A stretch of 64,000 bases of DNA from positions 7,376,501 to 7,440,500 of the forward strand of contig NZ_CP096255.1 in NCBI RefSeq assembly GCF_011516635.5. The letters are read 5' to 3'. Positions 1-9,062 of this stretch are shown in pieces. A program made the translations under genes and the position numbers. Positions within the stretch are counted from its first letter, which is position 1. Each line of letters begins with the position of its first letter. Below the pieces are notes generated by a model that searched no databases, was not told where the DNA came from, and saw only the letters and a list, made by a program, of their open reading frames with translations. The stretch comes from Bradyrhizobium barranii subsp. apii (GTDB taxonomy: Bacteria; Pseudomonadota; Alphaproteobacteria; Rhizobiales; Xanthobacteraceae).

Positions 1-180
1 GCATCTTTGCAATGTCTGAGGTGGGTGAGAGCGCCGGTTTACGGATGTTGCGGCTGCTTTCGGTCAGCCCAATAAGCCGACGATAGTTGAGCGGCCTCGA
101 ACTTCTCAGGCCGGAGTTGCTGAGGTCAAAAACCGCCCAGTAGCCCTGAAAGGCGTGAATGAAACGCCAGCGATGAGTCA
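1..180. other. left edge, no gene recognised
   Basis: I see no reading frame here that looks like a known protein. The stretch leads into a degraded phosphotransacetylase fragment and is probably part of the same decayed accessory DNA. Confidence 0.4.
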
Positions 181-626
181 GTCGACCAGGCTACCGCAAA
201 CGCCCACACGAGCACTCCGAGCAAGTACGATACTCTGATCGCAGCGCCCGCTCGATCGATCCCGTTCAGACCGTCGTGGTGCACCCCTGCGACGAGACCT
301 CCCTGCGCTGCGGCGTCCTCGACAGCGCCAGCGCGGGCATCATCCGACCGATCCTGGTGGGTCCGGAGGGAAAGATCAGAGACACGGCCGACACTCACGG
401 GCTCGACATCGCGAGAATCGAAATCGTCGATGCGCCGCACAGCGAGGCGGCCGCCGCTAAGGCCGTCGAACTGATCCACGCTGCCCACGGCGAGATGCTG
501 ATGAAAGGCAGTCTGCACACCGACGAGCTGATGTGTAGCATCACGGCCAAGGCCGGCGGTCTACGCATGGACCGGGCCACAACCAGACATCGGCATCTGA
601 TCGATCACCTCGTTAGCGCGCAGTAG
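181..626 (+). pseudogene. phosphate acetyltransferase (Pta-type) remnant
   Basis: The frame from about 276 reads VVHPCDETSL, then AGIIRPILVGPEGKIRDTA, EIVDAPHSEAAAAKAVELI and EMLMKGSLHTDELM. These are typical of the N-terminal part of the phosphate acetyl/butyryl-transferase domain, as in the bifunctional enoyl-CoA hydratase/phosphate acetyltransferase of rhizobia. The family would make or use acetyl phosphate. Just upstream a second frame (181-250) reads TPSKYDTLIAA, which normally precedes this motif, so a frameshift lies near 250. After SLHTDEL the sequence diverges and stops at 626, so the catalytic C-terminal half is missing. A remnant is the best reading; function is very unlikely. Confidence 0.7.
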
Positions 627-762
627 GAATGGTCCGAGCGAGTCGTTGAAAACGTAAAGCGCGTCCTGCGCGACCACTGAGCGACACCACGTCTCGCGGC
701 GGCGGTGAGGCCCCCGCTCGGCCCGCGCGTGCGGCAACTCCTACCAACCACTCAACGGAAAT

Positions 763-1897
763 CTACTGGTTCGCCCGTTCGGCGTCGGCGGTAGCCATGT
801 ATTTCGATTGGAAATGCGCAACCCGCTCGCGCCACATTCCGACGAACGCCCCCGATGTCAGCTTATCCACCGATTTCCACTCGGCTTTGACTGCCGGAAG
901 GCTATTCCGCCAGATCGCGCGTTTGCACCATTTTTCGCGTTTCTCCCTCCCTTCGCTGGTGGCACACATGGATTTCCAAGCGATGCGATCGGGTTGGCTG
1001 ATGTGCTCGGCGGCGCCTTCCCAGCCTTGTTGATGGATCAAGTAAAGATCACTCAAGGTCGGCTTCTTCTGCGTCACCCACTCGAACAGAATGCCTTCGG
1101 TAATGACCTTGTAGGCTGCCGCAATGGCATTGTCGCGGGGATCAAGAATCTGCCCGGAGCCGAATTTGTTGAACTCGTACTTGCTCAGTTGAAACAGGCC
1201 GATATACGACCCCGTGCGCTGCTTGGGGTCGAAACCGGACTCGATCTTGGCAACCGCTTTCATGAAATGGAAGTCCAGACCGAAAGCGTCGGAAGCGCGC
1301 TTGATCTCCTCGACCGGCGTTCCGACCGGGATGTCCTTGAGTGACTTTAAGACGATCTCCGCCGGTTTCTCGGCAGGAGGCAGTTCGGACCAGACGTAAT
1401 AGATGAGATAGCGAAAATCCTGCGTCACCGGCGCCGAGTTGGAGGCATTGCGCGTTGTCGGCCCCGGTTGGGCGACATCATGGTGGCCCAAGTCCACCGA
1501 TTCCTGCACGGGCGGTAAATCGGCCGACAGCATCTGCGACGGATCGGGCAACGCAGCCACGACGATCGATTCCGGCTTATCCGAAGCCGCCGTCGTGTCG
1601 GTGGCCGTCCCCGCCGCGGGTTCGGCGGCCGTCGCCACTTCGGCGCCAGCCACAGCAGCGTTCGCGACAACGGTGTTAGCGACAACGGCGTTGTCCATTG
1701 CGATTGCCTGCGGTTCATCCGCGAGCCTGGCGTTGGCGGCGAGCGATGCTGCGCGATCCTCGATTGGCACTGCGCCGATGTTCTCGGTGCCGGCCGAACC
1801 GAAGCCAGCCAGCCAGCCAGCCAACGATCCCCCCCGCGAGAACGACCGTTCCGCAAAACGTCGGCACCACTGCCGTAAATCGCCGCGGGTTCATCAT
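763..1897 (-). pseudogene. lytic transglycosylase (SLT domain), out of frame at a TGGC repeat
   Basis: The C-terminal two thirds encode a soluble lytic transglycosylase domain: KAVAKIESGFDP carries the catalytic glutamate, followed by GSYIGLFQLSKYEF and a QQG stretch. Enzymes of this family cleave peptidoglycan glycan strands in the periplasm. The best start is the ATG at 1897, which has a strong TGGAGG ribosome site 7 bases upstream. It opens MMNPRRFTAVV and a hydrophobic anchor (VLAGGIVGWLAG). That frame runs into a TGGC tract of five units and comes out one frame off from the catalytic domain. Four units would give one continuous protein of 376 residues with a join reading GWLAGFGSAGTEN. 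As written, the catalytic part could be made only from a TTG at 1824 without the anchor. Residues after the anchor are low-complexity Ala/Val, a likely periplasmic linker. It could be a true pseudogene, a phase-variable gene or a sequencing error. Confidence 0.75.
1804..1823 (-). repeat. (TGGC)5 tetranucleotide tract
   Basis: On the minus strand five TGGC units lie exactly at the point where the anchor frame and the SLT frame of the transglycosylase gene part. Each unit gained or lost shifts the frame by one. A run of seven C residues (plus strand, about 1829-1835) sits just upstream in the gene and is a second possible slippage site. Confidence 0.85.
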
Positions 1898-2473
1898 CCC
1901 GTCGCCTCCAAAGGCCCCACCCGAGCAATGCTGCACAGCCAAGCACGCGACGGGTGAATTTTCGGGTCGAGACATGGCCGCGCAATGGCGCAAACCGCGG
2001 TTCATCATCTTTTCCACGAAGTGTTGCCCGCATGCAACGCGCCGGCGGCAAGCAATTGTTCTGCGACGTAAGCGTGTTGGGAAGTTTCGGACCCATGCGA
2101 CGCATGCGGCTAGTTCGCGGCGAGCCGGTCATGGTGAATGTCGGACCAACAGGTGCGCTTGAGTGGCCGTAGTCGGGGATGCCGTCCCTTCGAGCGGTCT
2201 GTCGTTGACGATTTATGGGATCATCTGAGCGAACCGAACCCATTGCCCAAGATCAAAGCGTCCGTCGCAACGGCCCTCACACCGTACATTGATCGGCCCG
2301 GCGATCAGCGCGACGGCTATTGCCGATTGTCTTCTTCCGGCAGATTGGCCTCGTCATTGGAATTGGTCCAATTTTCGACCCACTGCGACCAGATTTGAAG
2401 ACGAGGCTATGGTCGGTAACGCCACGCTTTTTGCGTTGGACCTCGCATGCAACTTCACTGCATGAGGCACTGA
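1898..2473. other. divergent intergenic region
   Basis: This 576-base gap separates the transglycosylase (minus) from the L,D-transpeptidase gene (plus), so it should hold both promoters. Open frames here have no recognisable protein character. No known box was seen. Confidence 0.4.
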
Positions 2474-3171
2474 ATGAGGAGGCAGACTCCAATAATAGCT
2501 TTCGCCGCTTTCATGCTCTCTACAGGGATCGCACACGCTCAGTTTCCGTTTTGGCCGCAGGACAGGTTCTGGCCAGGCCACTACGCTCCGTTCAAACACA
2601 AGCACTATCACCGGCAGACAAACTCTGGATCTGCGAAGAACGCTCGGCCCGAGGCCCCTCCGAAGGGCCCGCTCCAGATCATCATCTCGATCGCTGACCA
2701 ACGGGTCTCGCTTTTTGACAACGGGGCACTGATCGCACGCTCGACGGTGTCCACGGGAACTCAGGGGCATCCTACACCCCTGGGCGTATTCAGCGTGATC
2801 AGCAAACAACGATGGCACCGCTCAAATATTTATAGCTCTGCCCCCATGCCCTACATGCAGCGCATCACCTGGTCAGGGATTGCGTTGCATGCCGGTGTCG
2901 TGCCTGGGCATCCGGCGTCACACGGCTGCATCCGTTTGAAAAATGACTTTGCCATTCGACTCTGGCATCTCACGAAGCGCGGCACGCGCGTGATCATTGC
3001 GCACCACGATGTCCAGCCGGTCGAGATAACCAGTCCGCACCTCTTTAAGCCGAAAGCAGTGTCCGGTTCGCCGGAATTTCAGGCTGCCACAGTCGTGGGT
3101 AAGAGCGTTAGCACAGCCGCGGCAACGCATGGATCACCGGTGTCCAAGACCGAGACTCCAGAAGCCACTAG
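2474..3171 (+). pseudogene. L,D-transpeptidase (YkuD), 5' part, split by IS701
   Basis: The protein begins MRRQTPIIAFAAFML with a signal peptide ending near GIAHAQ. Residues about 65-180 form a YkuD L,D-transpeptidase domain: IIISIADQRVSLFDNG, STVSTGTQGHPTPLGVFSV, IALHAG and SHGCIRL with the catalytic cysteine. Such enzymes make 3-3 peptidoglycan cross-links or attach proteins to the wall in the periplasm. The gene is cut after codon 232 by an IS701-family element. In the present sequence the frame runs on into the element to 3316, giving 280 residues with a foreign tail. The catalytic domain is intact, so the truncated product may still work. The neighbouring gene also acts on peptidoglycan. 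Confidence 0.85.
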
Positions 3172-4693
3172 TCTTACTGCGTCACAAATGGTGGTCTGTG
3201 AAATGGGCGAACTTGATTGCACAACAAGGACATCTCGACAACGTTCGGACCAGCCCTTGTTCGAGTCGCCGTCGCATCGTCGTGATCGAATTTGGAATGT
3301 GACGTTGGGTCCGTAGCGGCAGAACCGCGGGGTCTGTAATCCGCGGAAACGCGAGCGAGCGGGATCGGCCGGGCGCGCCGAGCGCCTGAGGGGGGAAACG
3401 CCTCCCGCTCGGAGATCAGGAATCCGAAGGCTGCAATGCACATCGTTGCGTGATGATGAAAGCCGCGCCAGCCGCGTCCCTCGAAGTGGCCAAGCCCGAC
3501 CTCCTGCTTGAGTTCCTGATAGTCGCGTTCGATGCGCCAGCGCAATTTAGCCGTCTCTACGAGAGTCCGGAATGCCACATCCTCCGGCAATGTCGAGAGC
3601 CAGTATTTGGTAGGCTGGTCCTCGCCTTTCGGCCATTCGATCAGCAACCATTCCTCCAACCGCTGGGTGGTTTGCCAATAATCACGGTGCGCGGCACGGA
3701 CCCGCACGCGGGCAAAGCGCGAGCTCAGCTTTTCGTTCGTTCCTTGCCGCCACGTGATGGTGCGCCAAGCTTTGGCCGGCAGGCCGATCGCGAGCGCTTT
3801 AACGGCGGCCGGCCGACGCTGACGGTTGCGGCGCATCAGTTTCGGGGGACGGCCGCGGCCCGACCATGGCTTCGGCGGCAAGGGACCGGTGCCGGGCGCC
3901 CATACCGTTGTGCTCGACAGAAGACCCGCCACATAGGTCAATCCCAGCGCCGTGATCTCCGTGCGCAGATCGCTGTTGTTGCCATAGCCCGCGTCCATCA
4001 GCACGACACCACGCGGAAGGCCGGTCGCACAGGCCCACCGCAACTGCTCCAGCGCGATCTCCGGCTTGGTCCGGAAGCCGACTTCGGCAGGAATGCCCAC
4101 CTTGCGCCGCCGATCGCAATCCTCAGTCCATTCCTTCGGAAGATAAAGGCGGTAGGCAACAGGCAGGCTGGCGTGGTGATTGGCAATCGATAATGACACC
4201 GCCACCTGGCAATTATCCTGCTTGCCGAGCTGCCCGCAATATTGCCGTGCAACTCCAACCGAATGTCGCCCCTGCTTGGGAAATCCGGTGTCATCGATGA
4301 TCCAAGCTTCGATCGGGCCCTGGCGTTCGATCGCCGGCAGGACCATCTCTCGTACCTTGCCCAGCACCTTCTCATCCGACCAGGCGCCGCTGCCGACGAA
4401 ATGCAGCAGCGATTGATGTTGGGCGGCCGTCCGTTCCGGAGCCGTCATCGCCGCCATTGGCTCCACGCTCTTACGACCGCCACAGGCCATGAGGCCGACG
4501 CAATAGTCGCGCAGCGGTGCCTTCCGATCAGCATGACCGATGACGCTGGCAAGCCCTTCCAAATACGTCGCAAATCGCATCTCACTGGTCTTGGTGCCAC
4601 GCCCGCTCATGTAGCCTCCTCGGCTGATGGTCCATGCTTCAACCATCGCTGATTCCGGCCGGATAAAGCCTGCGGTTTTGTGACTCAGTCGTA
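3172..4693 (-). mobile_element. IS701-family insertion sequence
   Basis: The 1,522-base element has imperfect terminal inverted repeats (left TCTTACTGCGTCACAAA, right in reverse TACGACTGAGTCACAAA, 13 of 17 matching). It is flanked by CTAG at 3168-3171 and 4694-4697, the 4-bp duplication typical of IS701. It interrupts an L,D-transpeptidase gene. Confidence 0.9.
3174..4610 (-). CDS. IS701 family transposase
   Basis: This 478-residue DDE transposase shows IIDDTGFPKQGRHSVGVARQ and a following QYCGQLGKQDNCQVAVSLS stretch characteristic of IS701, then VVLMDAGYG (second acidic residue) and LRWRIERDYQELKQEVGLGH around the catalytic glutamate. The ATG at 4610 is preceded by AGGAGG and was chosen over a longer frame that begins outside the element. 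The stop at 3174 lies inside the left terminal repeat. The frame is intact, so the element may be active. Confidence 0.92.
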   Translation of the reverse strand: MSGRGTKTSEMRFATYLEGLASVIGHADRKAPLRDYCVGLMACGGRKSVEPMAAMTAPERTAAQHQSLLHFVGSGAWSDEKVLGKVREMVLPAIERQGPIEAWIIDDTGFPKQGRHSVGVARQYCGQLGKQDNCQVAVSLSIANHHASLPVAYRLYLPKEWTEDCDRRRKVGIPAEVGFRTKPEIALEQLRWACATGLPRGVVLMDAGYGNNSDLRTEITALGLTYVAGLLSSTTVWAPGTGPLPPKPWSGRGRPPKLMRRNRQRRPAAVKALAIGLPAKAWRTITWRQGTNEKLSSRFARVRVRAAHRDYWQTTQRLEEWLLIEWPKGEDQPTKYWLSTLPEDVAFRTLVETAKLRWRIERDYQELKQEVGLGHFEGRGWRGFHHHATMCIAAFGFLISEREAFPPSGARRARPIPLARVSADYRPRGSAATDPTSHSKFDHDDATATRTRAGPNVVEMSLLCNQVRPFHRPPFVTQ

Positions 4694-4697
4694 CTAG

Positions 4698-5172
4698 TCT
4701 CCAGGTTCCAAACTCGGCTGCCGCTGAAGGCACACCCAGAAAGATGGCCCCGATCTCCGTCTTCGTGAGTCGTAAGTTGAGCAAGCTCTTCGTGCGTCAG
4801 GGCTTCTCGCCGTTGTTTGATGTTGCGGTCAAGATCGAAAATCCGGAGGAGCCCCTTGGAACGCACGTGTTTACTGCAATGGAATTCCAGAGCGAGGGAG
4901 CGGCTATTCGCTGGACCGTCGTGTCGATTCCGGACGAATTTCCTCGCATCGAGGATGCCACAAAAGAACGCGAAGCGCCCGTGAAGCAAACCGCCCTATC
5001 GGTACCGTCTCCCGATAAAGCCAACGCTGTCCTCAACCGCATCGAAATACCGCGGGATACCGTTGAGAGGATCTCTAAACTTCTGACGCCGGCCTCTTCA
5101 TTGATTATTTCCGACGACGGATTTAGCCACGAGACGGGAAAAGACACGGATTTCATCGTTGTAACGCATTGA
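4698..5172 (+). pseudogene. L,D-transpeptidase, 3' part after IS701
   Basis: Joining codon AG from 3170-3171 to T at 4698 continues the transpeptidase frame without a break. It reads through MAPISVFVSRKLSKLF, EEPLGTHVFTAMEF, AIRWTVVSIPDEFPRIEDA and DDGFSHETGKDTDF to a stop at 5172. The restored protein has 390 residues. This C-terminal extension is a charged region beyond the YkuD fold whose role I do not know. On its own it has an in-frame ATG at 4744 but no convincing ribosome site, so it is probably not translated separately. Confidence 0.85.
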
Positions 5173-5451
5173 TGCGGCGGCGCACCCCACCGACATACGA
5201 TGCCGCTGCGCAACCCGCTGGAATTGTTCGACCGCAAATCTGGTGCAAGATTCTTGACCTCCGCACCTAACCCAAAGCAGCGCGGTCCGTTCTGGGTCAA
5301 TCGCGTCGGTCTGGGCGATGACTGCGGACTTCCGCTCAACCCTCCTAAACAGACGTCGTCAGCGCCTGCTGGCAGCCTCGCAGTTGCCAGCAGCCGCTGT
5401 TAGCGTTGGGTCGGAAAATGCTTGTCCCAGTCGCAATTACTTCGGTCGTCC
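5173..5451. other. intergenic, ends in IS66 target site
   Basis: No supported gene. The last eight bases (5444-5451, GGTCGTCC) are the left target duplication of the IS66 element and recur at 8567-8574. Confidence 0.5.
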
Positions 5452-5492
5452 GTAAGCGTAGCTCTGCGGCCCTTTTGAATGGCGCTTGACGC

Positions 5493-6095
5493 CTATTTTG
5501 TTCGCGTGGCGCGTCGCCGCGGCTTCCTTGTGTCGGACAACGCGTTGACGGCGGCTTCGAGTGCCTTCCGGTCGACGACGTTGGGATCGAACCGCTCCGG
5601 GCCCCAGAGGCGCATGTGTCCGTGCTCGGGATGGGCGGGGTCGCTGATGGCGGCGAGGTATTCGGCATAGCCTGGCGCACCGCCGACGTCTTCCGGAGGA
5701 CAACGACCGGCGGCCTCGAGCAGGAAGGGAAGCCCCTCCGTCGTGGTGTTCTCGAACCATTTTTCGAGCTTGATCACATGGTCCCAGCTGTCGCCGAAGT
5801 CATAGAGATAGTGGATCGTCTTGGCGCCGGTCTCGCGAACGATATCGCACAGCCGCGCTTTGCGGGCATCCATGGGCTGGTGACCGTAATCATTGTCGGG
5901 GTCGGGAATCCCCCAATGTGCCTCACCAGCAAAGAACTCGAAGAGGTGACTGTTCGTCCAGCCGAATGCCTCCTGAAGCGTCAGATGCAGCCGATCAAGG
6001 CGCAGGGTGACGGGTACGACAAGGCGACGCATCACCTCCGGCTTCACATCCTTGAGGGTCACCTTGATCCGGACCGCGGTCGTGTTCAGGCTCAT
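5493..6095 (-). CDS. plasmid pRiA4b ORF-3-like protein, IS66 passenger
   Basis: This 200-residue protein belongs to the pRiA4b ORF-3 family: VTLKDVKPEVMRRLVVP, LDRLHLTLQEAFGWTNSHLF, the segment around HYLYDFGDSWDHVI, CPPEDVGG and PGYAEYLAAI. The biochemical role of the family is not established. The start ATG at 6095 overlaps the tnpC stop as ATGA, so translation is probably coupled to the transposase. The gene lies inside the terminal repeats of the element and so moves with it. The C-terminus is basic (RKPRRRATRTK). An alternative view is that it was an ordinary neighbour captured by a shifted end, but the target duplication outside it argues that it now belongs to the unit. Confidence 0.85.
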   Translation of the reverse strand: MSLNTTAVRIKVTLKDVKPEVMRRLVVPVTLRLDRLHLTLQEAFGWTNSHLFEFFAGEAHWGIPDPDNDYGHQPMDARKARLCDIVRETGAKTIHYLYDFGDSWDHVIKLEKWFENTTTEGLPFLLEAAGRCPPEDVGGAPGYAEYLAAISDPAHPEHGHMRLWGPERFDPNVVDRKALEAAVNALSDTRKPRRRATRTK

Positions 6096-7657
6096 GCCGC
6101 CAGCCTCGGATCGCGTGTATGCATCGTATAGGTCGACGCCCAGGGAAGCAGTTCGTCCAGTCGCGCTGCAGGCCAACCATTGACGAGCTTGGCGAGAACG
6201 TCAGCGAGCCAGTGCTCGGCACTGAAGCCATTGAGCTTACAGGTCTCAATGAGCGAAGCCAGCAATGCCCAATTCCCGGCGCCTTCGTCGCAACCGGCAA
6301 AAAGAGAGTTCTTGGCGTTGAGCTTGATCGGTCGCATCGCACGCTCGACAGCATTCGTGTCCATTTCGATGCGCCCATCATCAAGATAGAGCGTCAGGCC
6401 GTCCCAATGACGTAGTGCATAGCGCAAAGCCTTCGCCGTGTCGCTCTTCTGCGCAAGGTGATCGAGCTTGGCCTCAAACCACTGCTTCAAGGCTGCAACC
6501 AGAGGCCGGGTATGCGCTTGTCGGCCAGCACGGCGCTCGTCCGCAGATCGGCCGCGGAGGGCCTTCTCGACCGCGTAAAGCTGGGCGATGCGCTCAAGAG
6601 CCTCGCGGGCAACCGGAGCTGGCGCAGGCGCAGCCTCCCGCTCGATCTTCACAAACTGGCGCCGCAGATGCGACCAGCAGAAGGCGAGCGTCCCGGACAG
6701 GGCGTCCGCACGCGTCTCTCGGGTCATGGTCTTGTAAGCCTGATAGCCGTCGCAGTGGATGATGCCGCGATAGCCCTCCAGCAGCCGCAAGCCATGAACG
6801 GCGCCGCGGCCCGGTGCATAGGCATAGACTACCCCAGGCGGATCAGGTCCGGCCCAAGGCCTGTCATCGCGTGACAGCGCCCAGAAGTAGCCGGTTTTTG
6901 TTCTGCCGCGCCCCGGATCCAGCACCGGCGCCGGGGTCTCATCGACACAGAGCTTCGAGGAGGCGAGCAGAAGCTGGCGCAGACGATGCCACACGGGCTT
7001 CAATTCCTGGGCGGCATAGCCGACCCAGAAGGCGAGCGTGGAACGATCCAGCGCTATTCCGTGCGTCGCCAGCATCTGCGCCTGGCGGTAAAGCGGCAAA
7101 TGCCAGTGATACTTGGCATCGATCACATGCGCGACCAGCCGCTCGGTGGGCAATCCTCCCCTGATCAATCGCTCGGGAGCCGCGTGCTGCAGGACGACGC
7201 CATGACAGGCGCGGCAGGCCAGCTTGGGACGGCGGGTGATGATGACGCGATACTGCGCCGGAACGACGTCGAGCCTCTGGCTCTCATCCTGACCAATCTC
7301 GAAGAGGTTGCCCTTACAAGACGGGCAGCAGCTCTCGGCCGGCATCATAGTCTCGATGACGCGCGGCAAATGCTCCGGCAGCTGACCACGGTTGGCTCTG
7401 CGCGCGGCAGCTCTCTTCTCGCCTGTTTTGGGATTGGCACGATTCTCGGCGGCTTCGAGAGCCGCAACGGCCTGATCGATATCCTCCAGAACAAGCTGCA
7501 GCTGATCAGCGTCCAGCTTTTCCGAGGACCGACCGAACTGCGCATCTTTCGCAAGCTTGAGCAACCGCTCGAGCCGGGCGCAGCGATCCAGCAGAGCCGC
7601 GGCAAAGGCACGCAACTCGGCTGGATCGCTCGGTAGCTCATCAGGCAAATCACTCAT
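6092..7657 (-). CDS. tnpC: IS66 family transposase TnpC
   Basis: The 521-residue protein has the IS66 layout. There is an N-terminal leucine-rich coiled coil (LLDRCARLERLLKLAKDAQF) and a basic stretch. A zinc-ribbon follows with CCPSCKG and CRACHG pairs. The DDE core has LCVDETPAPVLDPG, IIHCDGYQAY and AFCWSHLRR, and the last region reads DTNAVERAMRPIKLNAKNSLF. The C-terminal IS66 domain ends in a PWASTYTMHTR segment. It is the catalytic transposase of the element and is full length. Confidence 0.95.
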   Translation of the reverse strand: MSDLPDELPSDPAELRAFAAALLDRCARLERLLKLAKDAQFGRSSEKLDADQLQLVLEDIDQAVAALEAAENRANPKTGEKRAAARRANRGQLPEHLPRVIETMMPAESCCPSCKGNLFEIGQDESQRLDVVPAQYRVIITRRPKLACRACHGVVLQHAAPERLIRGGLPTERLVAHVIDAKYHWHLPLYRQAQMLATHGIALDRSTLAFWVGYAAQELKPVWHRLRQLLLASSKLCVDETPAPVLDPGRGRTKTGYFWALSRDDRPWAGPDPPGVVYAYAPGRGAVHGLRLLEGYRGIIHCDGYQAYKTMTRETRADALSGTLAFCWSHLRRQFVKIEREAAPAPAPVAREALERIAQLYAVEKALRGRSADERRAGRQAHTRPLVAALKQWFEAKLDHLAQKSDTAKALRYALRHWDGLTLYLDDGRIEMDTNAVERAMRPIKLNAKNSLFAGCDEGAGNWALLASLIETCKLNGFSAEHWLADVLAKLVNGWPAARLDELLPWASTYTMHTRDPRLAA

Positions 7658-7708
7658 TGGCCCGAGCTTGCCATGCTTCGCGTCACGATGCAGCGATGAT
7701 TTGCATTT

Positions 7709-8062
7709 TTACGCAAGCGCTTTCGGCTGCGGGATCCGAGGCGCGTGCATGCGCGTCCAATCCATGCCGGCCAGCAGTGCTGACAGCTGGGCCCCATTCA
7801 TCCGCATCACACCGGCCACGATGGGTGGCCATTTGAAGCCGCTGCCATCGAGCCGCTTCCAGTACATCACAAGGCCGCTGCCATCCCAGACGACGATCTT
7901 CACCCGATCGGCGCGCTTCGCACGGAACACCACCGCCACGCCCTTCATCGGGTCATGGCCCAGCGTATCCTTCGCCAGCAGCGCCAAGCCCTCTGCACCC
8001 TTCCTGAAGTCCACAGGTTGCGTCGCCACGTAGATCATGAGGCTCGCCGGCATCGTCAGCAT
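7709..8062 (-). CDS. tnpB: IS66 accessory protein TnpB
   Basis: This 117-residue protein shows the conserved TnpB features IYVATQPVDFRKGAEGLA, VVFRAKRADRVKIVVWDGSG and LVMYWKRLDGSGFKWP. It is required with TnpA and TnpC for IS66 transposition, though its exact role is unclear. It overlaps the end of tnpA by 7 bases and is separated from tnpC by about 50 bases, so the three genes form one transcription unit. Confidence 0.93.
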   Translation of the reverse strand: MLTMPASLMIYVATQPVDFRKGAEGLALLAKDTLGHDPMKGVAVVFRAKRADRVKIVVWDGSGLVMYWKRLDGSGFKWPPIVAGVMRMNGAQLSALLAGMDWTRMHAPRIPQPKALA

Positions 8063-8478
8063 GAACGTGTCCGTCGCAGCGCAATGAACACATCGCTCAA
8101 CGCAGCAAGGCCAGGCGCCCCGCGCACCTCCACGCGCGCGCCCTGGAACTCAACCGTAACAATGGCTGCTTCCGGCGAACCGGAGGGCTCTGCGGCCGCA
8201 GGCAACGCTAATTCCGACACCACCGGCACGAACGACAGCGTGTCCGCCGACGCCGGCAATACCAACTGGCCCAAACGCGCCCGGCGCCGCCAATCATGCA
8301 CCTGCTGGGGCCGGCAGCCATGGCGACGAGCGACGTCTGTTACAACCGCCCCCGGTTCGAGGCTTTCCGCCGCAATCTGCGCCTTCAAATCATCCGGCCA
8401 GCGCTTTCGACCTGCGCCAGCGAACACTTCAATACGCGGTGACAACGGTCGTCTTATGTCGTCAGAATGGTCGTCCAT
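8056..8478 (-). CDS. tnpA: IS66 TnpA, DNA-binding accessory protein
   Basis: About residues 20-65 form a helix-turn-helix of the IS3/IS66 OrfA type: KRWPDDLKAQIAAESLEPGA and VARRHGCRPQQVHDWRR. The ATG at 8478 (MDDHSDD) with GGAAGGG upstream fits family length (140 residues) better than a longer start at 8535. It is the first gene of the IS66 unit and likely recognises the ends of the element. Confidence 0.88.
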   Translation of the reverse strand: MDDHSDDIRRPLSPRIEVFAGAGRKRWPDDLKAQIAAESLEPGAVVTDVARRHGCRPQQVHDWRRRARLGQLVLPASADTLSFVPVVSELALPAAAEPSGSPEAAIVTVEFQGARVEVRGAPGLAALSDVFIALRRTRSC

Positions 8479-8793
8479 TGTGAGCACCCTTCCAGAAGAT
8501 GACTCTTCTAACGGTGCTCTCAAGACTCCGCACAAACAATCAGACGGGCCTCGGCGCTACGCTTACGGTCGTCCGTCATGCGGACGAAGCAGGCCTCGTG
8601 GCCACTTGGCGATTGCAGGCAGCCCGAGAAGATTGTCGGGCTCCAGAGCACATTAGTCGGGATTGTTTTGACGGTCGGCTTTGTGAGGGGGCTTTGCCGA
8701 AAATATGCATGCTTTCATCCGGAATTTTCCCTCCCTCGGTGGGTCTGCGGAAAGAATGCTTGGCATCGCGTCCTGAGGCTTCGCGTTATCGTG

Positions 8794-9062
8794 TCACTTC
8801 CTGTCGAGCATGAGCTTGATGGCGGTCGCAGCATAGCGATTGCCGTGCTTCGTCAGGTGACCGGCTTCCGCGAGCGTTGCCGCGATTTCGCGGAGTGATC
8901 GCTTGCCGCCCTTGGGTCTTGCGCGCGCCAGTTTACGGGCTAACTCGACCGTCTCGGGCGCTCGCTCAGCAATCGATTTGCGGCCCTCACCCGATGCAAT
9001 CCGATAGAGTTCATGATCGTTGAGCGGTTCGGGGGAGGTACGCGCCCTCGCGGTAGACGATT
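8794..9062 (-). pseudogene. recombinase-like C-terminal fragment
   Basis: On the minus strand 8794-9033 reads ...NDHELYRIASGEGRKSIAE, VELARKLARA, GGKRSLREIAATLAEAGHLT and GNRYAATAIKLMLDRK before a stop. This resembles the C-terminal helical tail of large serine recombinases, where a lineage-specific helix-turn-helix is followed by a KSML-like end. No catalytic resolvase domain precedes it: the frame is closed by a stop near 9063. It is most likely the residue of an integrase or resolvase gene. Confidence 0.5.

Larger units (their letters stand above)
5452..8566 (-). mobile_element. IS66-family element with passenger gene
   Basis: The 3,115-base element begins and ends with GTAAGCGTAGC inverted repeats, the IS66 signature. 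It is flanked by a perfect 8-bp duplication GGTCGTCC (5444-5451 and 8567-8574). All genes read on the minus strand in the order tnpA, tnpB, tnpC and then a passenger. All frames are intact. Confidence 0.93.

Noticed and set aside
5200..5403. 67-residue plus-strand frame after the transpeptidase
   Set aside because: No ribosome site, no family character and unusual composition; not supported.
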